DNA of 31,494 nucleotides, from positions 1 to 31,494 of the forward strand of contig CAYWMP010000054.1 in NCBI GenBank assembly GCA_964459445.1. The letters are read 5' to 3'. Both the position numbers and the translations under genes were made by a program. How positions within the stretch are numbered: position 1 is the first letter of the stretch; every line of letters begins with the position of its first letter. Below the pieces are notes generated by a model. That model was not told the DNA's origin. It did not search any database and worked only from the letters and a program-made list of their open reading frames with translations. Source of the stretch: CAYWMP01 sp964459445. Lineage in GTDB: Bacteria; Desulfobacterota; DSM-4660; Desulfatiglandales; HGW-15. Positions 17,067-24,092 of this stretch are shown here, piece by piece.

Positions 17067-17276
17067 GGATGGCTTTTTAATTTTGGGAATTGGCTATTAG
17101 GGACAATAGGCTTTGCAACTTNNNNNNNNNNNNNNNNNNNNNNNNNNNNNNNNNNNNNNNNNNNNNNNNNNNNNNNNNNNNNNNNNNNNNNNNNNNNNNN
17201 NNNNNNNNNNNNNNNNNNNNNGGATGGCTTTTTAATTTTGGGAATTGGCTATTAGGGACAATAGGCTTTGCAACTT
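17067..17276. repeat. Identical 55-bp direct repeat flanking a 100-N scaffold gap
   Basis: Bases 17067-17121 and 17222-17276 are identical over all 55 positions, and exactly 100 Ns (17122-17221) separate them. The unit includes GGGAATTGGCTATTAGGGAC. Both the round gap length and the exact terminal identity look like a scaffolding join of two contig ends that overlap. The spacer between the DAO-type gene and AOR may therefore be about 155 bp shorter than shown. Confidence 0.9.
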
Positions 17277-17294
17277 TACCTTCAAAGGGCACAA

Positions 17295-18446
17295 TTATTT
17301 CAGGGCTTCTTCATCCTGGAATTGCCTGTAAGGCGAGAACGCTTCCAGGATCGTTTTGTCGGTCTCGTTCGTCTTCGCCAGCACCATCCTTGCGATTATT
17401 TCACCCAGGCCCGGACCCAACATGTAGCCCTGCCCGCACATCCCTGTGGCGTGGAGAAGGCCTTTGAACAACCTGCTCCAGCCGACCAGGGGAGAGCCAT
17501 CAGGCGTCATGGGATAAAGGCCGCGCCAGACCCTTCGTACTCTGAGGTTCCTAAGTCTGGGTATGAGACCCACCATCCTTGCGCATATCTGGGGCAGGAA
17601 GGCTGAGGTCTCCCCTTTGTCCATGCCGACGATCGCGGGGTCGGGTGTGATGCAGCACACAATCTGGCCCCGGTTGTTCTGATAGAAATAGTAGTTCTTG
17701 CTTCCAGGGCCAGGCCTGAGATCCACTACCATGGTTTTGAAGAAAGGATGGACAGGCTCGGTAATGGCTGCCTCATGGGCGTCCGGTATCACCGGCAGAT
17801 CCACTCCCAGCGTATCCGCCAGGGTCTTTGAAAAGGGCCCGGCAGCGTCAATCACAATGGGTGATTCGTATTGCCCCTTATCGGTATTTACCCCTTTGAT
17901 TTGTCCTTTATCGGTCTTTATACCCGTTACTTTTTCCTTGAACCGGAATTCAACGCCGAGTTCCGTGGCCTTTTTGTAAAACGCGTTGATGGCGAGTAGG
18001 GGTGAGGCCGAGCCGTCGTCCGGGGAAAGAGTGCCTCCGACGAGGCCATGGGGGCTGATGCCCGGAACAATATCCCGGATAACCTCGGGATCGACAAAAT
18101 CGATATTCAGCCCGTATTGTTTTTGAAGGGGCAGAAAGCCTTTCAGGGCATTTTCTTCAGTCTGTCTATAGACAGGGAAAGTATATCCGCCCTTGAGCCA
18201 TTCGATATCATCCCCGTATTTTTCTTCCCAGGTGGAAAAAATCTCTAGGGATCTCAAGCAGGTCAATATCTTGGCAGGATCGGAATGGGTGGCCCTGATG
18301 CCCCCAATGGCATGTTTGTTCTCTCCCTGTCCGGGTGAGGGGTGCATATCAAGGACAAGAGTCTTGATGCCCTTTTCCCCGAGAGAAAGCGCAATGGGCG
18401 TACCCAGGGACCCGGCGCCGATAACGATGACTTCAAAGCTATTCAC
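17295..18446 (-). CDS. FAD-dependent amine/imino-acid dehydrogenase (DAO family, HcnC-like)
   Basis: A 383-residue flavoprotein of the D-amino-acid oxidase fold, the family of glycine/sarcosine oxidases, proline and hydroxyproline dehydrogenases and the HcnC subunit of cyanide synthase. The N-terminal dinucleotide-binding motif is VIVIGAGSLGTPIALSLG. The flavin-proximal segment is AIGGIRATHSD. The C-terminal signature includes PMTPDGSPLVG and ATGMCGQGYMLGPGLGE. The start is GTG at 18446, preceded by GGGGAGGTG. It overlaps the end of the upstream flavoprotein gene by 8 bases (GTGAATAG), so the two are translationally coupled and probably form one complex. It likely releases an imine that hydrolyses to an aldehyde or oxoacid and ammonia. 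The substrate is unknown. Proline-type compounds are one candidate because proC lies nearby. Confidence 0.87.
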   Translation of the reverse strand: MNSFEVIVIGAGSLGTPIALSLGEKGIKTLVLDMHPSPGQGENKHAIGGIRATHSDPAKILTCLRSLEIFSTWEEKYGDDIEWLKGGYTFPVYRQTEENALKGFLPLQKQYGLNIDFVDPEVIRDIVPGISPHGLVGGTLSPDDGSASPLLAINAFYKKATELGVEFRFKEKVTGIKTDKGQIKGVNTDKGQYESPIVIDAAGPFSKTLADTLGVDLPVIPDAHEAAITEPVHPFFKTMVVDLRPGPGSKNYYFYQNNRGQIVCCITPDPAIVGMDKGETSAFLPQICARMVGLIPRLRNLRVRRVWRGLYPMTPDGSPLVGWSRLFKGLLHATGMCGQGYMLGPGLGEIIARMVLAKTNETDKTILEAFSPYRQFQDEEALK

Positions 18447-20529
18447 CCGAATCACCTCCCCGGGCCCCGGCCAGGACCCCCATGGGGACTTCAATGAAAA
18501 GGGGTCTGTCCGTCCTGTCGGTGACTTCACCCAAATCAACGCCTTCCTCTTTGAATAGTCGCCAGATCAGGGGTCGACAGGTTTTTGAACCGCATGATCC
18601 CATGCCGGCACGGGTCAAGGCCTTGAGCTGGTTTATGTCCCTCAGGCCGTCTTTTATCGCCGCCCTGATTTCACCGGCCGTCACCCTCTCACAACGACAA
18701 ACAATGGCTTCATCCGGCGGCGGCGCTTTCTCATATAGAGGAATAGGCTCAGATTTCTTTTCCTGCACCCAGATGCCGGCGGCCTCTTTAGCAACGGCCC
18801 CATCGACCTCCAACTGAACCAGGAGAGTGCCGGGATACTTCTTTTCATTGGTGATGACCTTTTTGACCGGGTAGTAGCCCAGTATGGCGCCATCCTCGTC
18901 CGTGAGAGGGACCTTTTGGTCGACCTCGACCTTGTCGCGCCATATTTCGTAGGGCAGTGTGACAATGGGTTTTTTCCCTTCCTTGCCGTAGTCCACCATG
19001 GTTACGGCCAGGCCGGGGCAAACGGCTACACAGCTCATACAACCCTTGCATTTATTCACATCTTCCATATAGGGGAGTCCCATAATGTCATCCCTTTCTG
19101 TCCGGATGCCGCCCACAGGACAGACCGATGTGCAGGGATTGCAGGGCACTTCCTGATAACAGTGAAAAATGGGCATGACGCCTTCTTCCTGTTTCGGCTT
19201 TTCCCTAAGTTCTGTTGGACCCGATTTGGACTTGAGCAGGTTGGCCTTTTCACCCCAGGATTCGGGGATGTCTTCCCCATAAAATCCAAGGGATTTGGCG
19301 ATTTTTAATCCTTCAATCTTACCGGAGAAAACCGCGGCCGAGGCTTCAGCAATCTCCTGGGCATCCCCGGCGGCGTAAACATCCATGCCCCAGGCTTTGG
19401 CCTTGAAATAGAATTCGTTCACCTCTGCCAGCCCGACGGCAATCAGGACCGTGTCCACTTTAAAGGCTTGGTGTGTCTCGGGTATGATGTTCCAATCTTC
19501 GTCAAGCTCGGCGATGGTTACGGATTCTACTTTATCGTGGCCATTGGCCGAGACAACGGTATGGCTTGTATAGATGGGGACGCCCAATCGTTTGAGTTTG
19601 TCGGCGTGCACCTTGTATCCGCCAATATGGGGCAAGGCCTCTATCAGGGCAACGACTTCGATCCCGGCCTGGATGGCGTGATACCCGGCAATAAGGCCCA
19701 CGTTGCCGCCGCCGACAATGAAAACCTTCTCAGAGGATTTTACGAGATCACGATTGACGAGGGTCTGAAAAGCGCCGGCGCCGTAAACGCCCGGCAGCGT
19801 GTTGCCCGGAAATGAAAGCATTTTCTCCCTGGCGCCGGTTGCAACCAGGATTTTGGAGGGTGTAATTTTTCTAAAGAGATTCCCTTTGACAACCCCGACA
19901 ATGCCGTCGGAGAACACCCCGACCGCCGTGCTATTGAGCCAATAATCCAAAGAGTCCCATTTCCCTACCTCGTCTTCCAAGATGCGAGCAATTTCAAAAC
20001 CCCGGGTTCCCGCATGGGAATCATCCACCGAACCGAAGAATTTGTGCGTTTGGAGCAGCAGTTTCCCTCCGAGCTTGGATTTGTCATCGATCAGGAGGGT
20101 GTCGACATCGAGCTTGCCGAGTTCAATGGCGGCCGAAAGACCCGCAGGCCCGCCCCCAATGATGAGAACCTCTACCTCTCTTGCGGGCGCCTCTTTCATT
20201 GCCGGAACGCTGTCATCTTCAGGGAGCTTGGGAAGCCCTTCAACACTCTCCACCATCATCCCCGGTTTCAGGAGATTCATGCAGGATTTGACCGGCCGAC
20301 CATCGGCAAGGACAAGGCATTGGGAGCACTGGCCGTTGGCACAAAACATGCCTTGGGGGCTGTTATCCTTAGGGTGGTGACCAAATATCTGAATGCCGTT
20401 TGCGAAGAGGGCTGAGGAAATCACCTCGTCCTCATATCCCGTTAGTTCCTCATTGTTCCAAAGGAACTTGATTTTTTTCCTTTTTGGAATATCCAATATG
20501 GGATGTTTCTTAATGCGTTGATCAGTCAT
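18439..20529 (-). CDS. Multi-centre FAD/NAD oxidoreductase with 2Fe-2S, two 4Fe-4S and BFD-like domains
   Basis: A 696-residue fusion combining parts that are usually separate in HcnA/HcnB-type dehydrogenases. Residues about 15-100 are a 2Fe-2S domain with C63, C68, C71 and C83 (CANGQCSQC). Residues about 120-450 are a pyridine-nucleotide-disulfide oxidoreductase fold, with FAD motif IIGGGPAGLSAA, second motif IVGGGNVGLIAG and VYAAGDAQEIAEA. From about 457 comes an 8Fe ferredoxin insert (CNPCTSVCP and CKGCMSCVAVCPG). The C-terminus is a BFD-like 2Fe-2S domain (CRCERVTAGEI and GMGSCGSKTC). It probably accepts electrons from the coupled DAO-type subunit and passes them to NAD or ferredoxin. AAGGAG precedes the ATG, and the gene starts 9 bases after the GntR stop, so it is in the same operon. 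The role is inferred from domains and context. Confidence 0.88.
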   Translation of the reverse strand: MTDQRIKKHPILDIPKRKKIKFLWNNEELTGYEDEVISSALFANGIQIFGHHPKDNSPQGMFCANGQCSQCLVLADGRPVKSCMNLLKPGMMVESVEGLPKLPEDDSVPAMKEAPAREVEVLIIGGGPAGLSAAIELGKLDVDTLLIDDKSKLGGKLLLQTHKFFGSVDDSHAGTRGFEIARILEDEVGKWDSLDYWLNSTAVGVFSDGIVGVVKGNLFRKITPSKILVATGAREKMLSFPGNTLPGVYGAGAFQTLVNRDLVKSSEKVFIVGGGNVGLIAGYHAIQAGIEVVALIEALPHIGGYKVHADKLKRLGVPIYTSHTVVSANGHDKVESVTIAELDEDWNIIPETHQAFKVDTVLIAVGLAEVNEFYFKAKAWGMDVYAAGDAQEIAEASAAVFSGKIEGLKIAKSLGFYGEDIPESWGEKANLLKSKSGPTELREKPKQEEGVMPIFHCYQEVPCNPCTSVCPVGGIRTERDDIMGLPYMEDVNKCKGCMSCVAVCPGLAVTMVDYGKEGKKPIVTLPYEIWRDKVEVDQKVPLTDEDGAILGYYPVKKVITNEKKYPGTLLVQLEVDGAVAKEAAGIWVQEKKSEPIPLYEKAPPPDEAIVCRCERVTAGEIRAAIKDGLRDINQLKALTRAGMGSCGSKTCRPLIWRLFKEEGVDLGEVTDRTDRPLFIEVPMGVLAGARGGDSGE

Positions 20530-20538
20530 TAAAACTCC

Positions 20539-21282
20539 TTAAGACCTTTTCTTCGGCGGGAATCCGTTCACCCTTTCATTCTCTTCCATGAGTCTGTTGA
20601 ACCGAGAAACGTGATTTTGGACCAATAGATGAACCTTGGCAGCCTCACGGCCTTCCACAGCCTCAACAATGGCGCAGAGGTCCTTGTAGTTTTCCTTGAT
20701 GACCTTTTCCTCTCTGGCAAGAAATTGATCAAAGTAGCGATGGACGTTGTCATAAATGGTCCGGAGGACAGACTCATAGATGGGGTTCCCGGCGATGTCG
20801 GCCAGGGCCATATGCAAGCGGTTATCAACTGCTATGAAATCATCCCAACCAGAAAAACCCGCATCCAGATGGGCCTTGGCCTCTGCCAGGAGTTCTTTCA
20901 GGTACCTGATATCCTCCTCCCGGGCGCGCTCCGCTGCCAGTCCAGCGACAATGCCCTCCACACCCTCTCTGAATTCGGCAAGATCCCGCAAAGAGACCTT
21001 TTGGTACCGGATGAGCAGATCAAGACTCTGGCTCACCTGATCGGTGGTGAGGTCGTTGATCATGGCGCCGCCTTTGACGCCGGTCTTGATGGTGATGAGA
21101 CCCTTTTGTTCCAGGACACGGAGGGCCTCCCTCAGCGTCCCCCGGCTGGTTTGGAAAAGCTCGACCAGTTCCCGCTCTGCGGGGAGCTTGCTGCCCGATT
21201 GGAGTTTTCCCTGAACAATCGCATCCTCGATCTGATTGACAACATCCTGGAAGATTCTGTTTTGTTTGGCTTTTTGGAACAT
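20539..21282 (-). CDS. FadR-subfamily GntR transcriptional regulator
   Basis: A 247-residue regulator. Residues 8-75 are the GntR winged helix-turn-helix (KLPAERELVELFQTSRGTLREAL). Residues about 90-230 are an all-helical FCD effector domain. Candidate metal ligands are D153, H157 (DNRLH) and H224; the middle histidine of the usual HxxI motif seems to be absent (YKDLCAIVEAV), so the ligand may be metal-independent. The ATG follows AGGAGG. It is the first gene of the operon running to the flavoproteins. A perfect palindrome containing TGGTTTAACCA, the FadR-subfamily operator pattern, lies just upstream over its own promoter, so autoregulation with induction by the operon's substrate is likely. 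Confidence 0.93.
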   Translation of the reverse strand: MFQKAKQNRIFQDVVNQIEDAIVQGKLQSGSKLPAERELVELFQTSRGTLREALRVLEQKGLITIKTGVKGGAMINDLTTDQVSQSLDLLIRYQKVSLRDLAEFREGVEGIVAGLAAERAREEDIRYLKELLAEAKAHLDAGFSGWDDFIAVDNRLHMALADIAGNPIYESVLRTIYDNVHRYFDQFLAREEKVIKENYKDLCAIVEAVEGREAAKVHLLVQNHVSRFNRLMEENERVNGFPPKKRS

Positions 21283-21291
21283 GATCCTCCT

Positions 21292-21322
21292 AATAGTATA
21301 ATGGTTTAACCATTATACTATT
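21292..21322. promoter_or_regulatory. Operator: perfect 31-bp palindrome for the GntR regulator
   Basis: Two perfect 15-bp arms (AATAGTATAATGGTT and its complement) flank a single central T at 21307. The core TGGTTTAACCA fits the TGGTNNNACCA pattern bound by FadR-subfamily regulators. Each arm also contains a TATAAT. The site begins 9 bases upstream of the regulator's start codon. Confidence 0.85.
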
Positions 21323-21339
21323 TCCATCGTCATTTTCAA
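21312..21339 (-). promoter_or_regulatory. Promoter of the GntR-flavoprotein operon
   Basis: On the minus strand TTGAAA (21339-21334) is followed after 16 bases by a perfect TATAAT (21317-21312). The -10 is inside the operator, so a bound regulator would block RNA polymerase. The transcript would start about 20 bases before the ATG. Confidence 0.75.
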
Positions 21340-21375
21340 CCAAAATATTGAAAATAATTTGTATCAATTTCACTC

Positions 21376-21640
21376 TCTCCAACAAAGCGAGGACTCGGCA
21401 ATCTCTTTTCCATCCTCCGTAGCAGTGCTACTGCGGAGGACGGGCCGGGGACGAAAAGGCTTCGTGGTTGCGCATAAGACCTATAGACGAGCGGGCGGTG
21501 GGGTTTCTAAAAGAAACTCATAGATAACCCTAGGGAAAGCAGTTGAGCTAGTTCGCCGCCCGCCAAGCTAATGCGCGATGCAAATGGCGGCGCACTGAAC
21601 CGAGTTCGTCTCTTCCAAGAGATCCCCGAGCCCCCGCTGA
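21376..21640. repeat. Long structured repeat element with terminal inverted repeats
   Basis: The ends are inverted repeats: 21386-21407 against 21617-21638 match at 18 of 22 positions (AGCG-GG-CTCGG--ATCTCTT). Inside are a near-perfect hairpin (CTCCGTAGCAGTGCTACTGC...), a GCGGGCGG/CCGCCCGC stem (21491-21498 with 21556-21563) and a possible outer TTGCGCAT/ATGCGCGA stem. The short element at 5582-5625 shares both ends. It may be a MITE-like element or a structured RNA; no coding sequence is seen. It fills most of the space between the GntR operator and the proC promoter. Confidence 0.55.
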
Positions 21641-21727
21641 AAAGCCTAAGGTTGTAGGACAAATGATTGTTCATCGGCAAAAAGCCCTGAAATCTGCTTT
21701 AAGCTACTGTATTCTGGAATTTTTTGC

Positions 21728-21755
21728 TTGACTGAGAAAAGGGAAACTATAGAAT
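21728..21755 (+). promoter_or_regulatory. Sigma70-like promoter for proC
   Basis: TTGACT (21728-21733, five of six) is followed after 16 bases by TAGAAT (21750-21755, five of six). It would give a leader of about 65 bases before the proC ATG. Confidence 0.6.
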
Positions 21756-21827
21756 GCGCCTTTGTCTATTTTGCCAAGTTCTTTGGGAGGTAAAAAAGGT
21801 ACAATTCGCTCAAGGAGAACAGAATCT

Positions 21828-22697
21828 ATGTTGAAAGGAAAAAAAATAGGCGTCATCGGCACGGGAAACATGGGAGAAGCCCTTATCAGTGGACTCGTTC
21901 ATTCCCGAAGCGCCGCACCTAAGAATATCATTTGCTCGGACGCGAGGAAGGACCGGCTTAACTATATCAAGAAGACTTATGGCGTAACCACGACGAGGAA
22001 CAACAAGGAAGTCGTCAAGGCTTCAAAAATTGTCATCTATGCGGTAAAGCCCCAAATCATGGCTCAAATTCTAAATGAGACATCGAAATACCTCGATATG
22101 TCAAAGCTCATTATTTCGATAGCAGCTGGGGTGCCTATGGCCGCCATTGAAGCCCTTTTAGACAAGAAACTGAGGCTCATCAGGGTCATGCCCAATATTG
22201 CCGCTTCGGTAAAAGAAGGGGCCGCCGCTATTGCTGCGGGCCCTCATGCCACAAAGAGGGATATAAAGGAGGCCATGGCCATCTTCGACTCGGTTGGAAA
22301 AAGCATCTTCATTGAGGAAAACATCCTCATGGATGCCATAACGGGGCTGAGCGGCAGCGGCCCTGCCTATATCTTTGTAATTGTGGATGCTCTTGCAGAT
22401 GCGGGCGTTAAGATGGGCCTTTCCAGAGAAGATTCCCAGTTCCTAGCTATTCAAACCGTCCTGGGCGCGGCGAAGCTGCTTCAGGAGACAAGGGAGCATC
22501 CGGGGCAACTCAAGGATAAGGTGACTTCTCCCGGGGGGACGGCCATTGCCGGGCTCCATACCTTAGAAAAGGGCGGGCTTAGAACGACATTAATCAATGC
22601 CGTTGAGGCTGCCACAAATCGATCCAAGGAATTGGGTCAGTTAATGATTAAGAACTTTGCTGAAAATAATCATAACATGACCAAGTCAACTAAGTAG
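21828..22697 (+). CDS. proC: Pyrroline-5-carboxylate reductase
   Basis: A 289-residue enzyme for the last step of proline synthesis, reducing 1-pyrroline-5-carboxylate to proline with NAD(P)H. The Rossmann motif is IGVIGTGNMGEALISG. YAVKPQIM is typical, and the family signature appears as GLSGSGPAYIFVIVDALADA near residues 168-187, followed by the SPGGTAIAGLHTLE block. I chose the ATG at 21828 because AAGGAG lies 10 bases upstream and the Rossmann strand starts seven residues in. An in-frame upstream start (21762) would add 22 unlike residues. It is divergent from the GntR operon and about 500 bases away, with its own promoter candidate, so a functional link with that operon is only suggestive. 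Confidence 0.95.
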   Translation: MLKGKKIGVIGTGNMGEALISGLVHSRSAAPKNIICSDARKDRLNYIKKTYGVTTTRNNKEVVKASKIVIYAVKPQIMAQILNETSKYLDMSKLIISIAAGVPMAAIEALLDKKLRLIRVMPNIAASVKEGAAAIAAGPHATKRDIKEAMAIFDSVGKSIFIEENILMDAITGLSGSGPAYIFVIVDALADAGVKMGLSREDSQFLAIQTVLGAAKLLQETREHPGQLKDKVTSPGGTAIAGLHTLEKGGLRTTLINAVEAATNRSKELGQLMIKNFAENNHNMTKSTK

Positions 22698-22713
22698 CCG
22701 AAAAAGAAACATT

Positions 22714-22798
22714 AGCCACTAAATCACGAAGACACGAAGATTAAAGAATTATTCTTTTGATACCTTTTCATTCTTTGTGTCTTGGTGCCTTGGTGGCT
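22714..22798. repeat. Inverted repeat element between proC and the hydrolase gene
   Basis: The arms 22714-22739 and 22773-22798 are inverted copies, about 20 of 26 positions (AGCCAC-AA--CAC-AAGACAC-AAG). It fills the space between the convergent stops of proC and the hydrolase gene and could act as a transcript end. The motif resembles palindromes that are common in environmental bacterial genomes. Confidence 0.55.
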
Positions 22799-22806
22799 AT
22801 CCGAGT

Positions 22807-23667
22807 TCATATCTTCGAGTCCTTCACAAAGGCCGCAAGGGTCTCAAAGTACTTCCTTCCTCCAACCTCATAAGTGTCATTGTGTCCCGCCCTTTGAATG
22901 GGATAAAAATATTTCGGGGATTTTGCCACTTCAAAAAGCCTTTCCCCCATTGAGAAAGGCACAATCTCATCGTCCGTCCCATGCACAATCAGCTTTGGCG
23001 TCTGGATCTGCTCAATCTTTCCTAAGTTATTATAGTTTGCGGGCAACAGGGGAGAGAGCAGGCTGAAAAGGACCATCGTCTTTGCCATGCCCTTGGTTGA
23101 AGTGAAGGCACTCTCAAGGATGATCGATTTGACTTTCCTATTCAAGGCGACCTCAACGGCGGTTGCTGCCCCAAGGGAACGGCCGAACAGGATGATCTGA
23201 TTATGTGGAATCCGTTTTTTTTGAGCGAGATAATCATAGGCGGCAAGCCCGTCTCTATAAACACCCATCTCTGAAGGGCGCCCTCGGCTCTTTCCATAGC
23301 CTCTGTAGTCAATAATAAAGACCTGGACACCTATCTCCAGGAGGAGCCGGATATTGTCGAGACGGTGAGATATGTTTCCTGCATTTCCATGAAAGAATAG
23401 AAGGACAGGTCCTTTTTCCTTGAGCGGAAAGAACCAACCGTGGAGCTTTTTTCCATCTACGCTATTAAAGAAGACATCGCGATAGTCCAGCCTCATCTCT
23501 TCCGGCGTGAAGTCAAAGGAGGTGTCCGGAAAGAATATAAAAAAGTTCTCAACCTTGGGATAAAAGAGGTAGAAGGAGAGCCCCAGGAGGAGTATGAAAC
23601 ATAGCAAATAAAGCCCTTTTATCGGCATACGAAGTACCCGCAACAATCGCGCAATCGGCTCTTTCAT
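22807..23667 (-). CDS. Membrane-anchored alpha/beta hydrolase (BEM46-like)
   Basis: A 286-residue serine hydrolase. One transmembrane segment spans about residues 18-36 (LYLLCFILLLGLSFYLF), with the catalytic domain following. The oxyanion region is FFHGNAGN. The nucleophile is S164 in the elbow GRSLGAA. The acid is probably D233 (HGTDDEIVP), and the base is H262 (AGHNDTY). This plan matches bacterial BEM46/ABHD13-like proteins, whose substrates are mostly unknown. The ribosome binding site is weak; an internal ATG at residue 14 is possible but would still keep the membrane segment. It stands alone, convergent with proC. Confidence 0.87.
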   Translation of the reverse strand: MKEPIARLLRVLRMPIKGLYLLCFILLLGLSFYLFYPKVENFFIFFPDTSFDFTPEEMRLDYRDVFFNSVDGKKLHGWFFPLKEKGPVLLFFHGNAGNISHRLDNIRLLLEIGVQVFIIDYRGYGKSRGRPSEMGVYRDGLAAYDYLAQKKRIPHNQIILFGRSLGAATAVEVALNRKVKSIILESAFTSTKGMAKTMVLFSLLSPLLPANYNNLGKIEQIQTPKLIVHGTDDEIVPFSMGERLFEVAKSPKYFYPIQRAGHNDTYEVGGRKYFETLAAFVKDSKI

Positions 23668-24092
23668 GGGATTATAGAAATGAATTGCACCTAATCTTTA
23701 TAGACTCATTGTCTATAGCATAGGCCATGTTCGAAATGAAATCAAAGGCTACTGATGGATCATCGCATATGATATTCGAGGCAATTTTAATTCATCCGGC
23801 AAATGAGTGTGTTTATTGTGAACGAAGGTAATCTTAAGCACGAAGGAGAAATAGTAAACGTGATGTCATTTTTTCCTCGTTCGAGGCCTCCCGACAGTCA
23901 CTCCGAAAAGACGCCAACACGTTTACTACCCAAGCTTGCTCACTCCGTCAGCGAACTCATTTGCTTCATGAACAATAGTTTCAATCTGAGGGTTTTGAAA
24001 ATGCCTCAATCAATTGGATCTTTACAATGGACTGTTTGGCTAGGATTTTTTGGCGGGCGGTGAAATGCTCAGCCGGTCGACGACGTTGATAA
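23668..24092. other. Intergenic region between the hydrolase and cheR genes
   Basis: No credible gene is seen. A perfect hairpin TATAGAC / GTCTATA (23699-23717, loop TCATT) lies 32 bases upstream of the hydrolase start and could be an operator. An 86-codon reading frame (23803-24063, +) has no good ribosome binding site and no family resemblance that I recognise. I see no clear terminator for the chemotaxis operon. Confidence 0.45.

Noticed and set aside
17077..17467. Reading frames running through the N gap
   Set aside because: They consist largely of unknown residues and short repeat sequence and are artefacts of the gap.
23803..24063. 86-codon reading frame on the plus strand between the hydrolase and cheR genes
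   Set aside because: It has no ribosome binding site, an odd composition and no family resemblance that I recognise. It lies in what looks like repetitive intergenic sequence.
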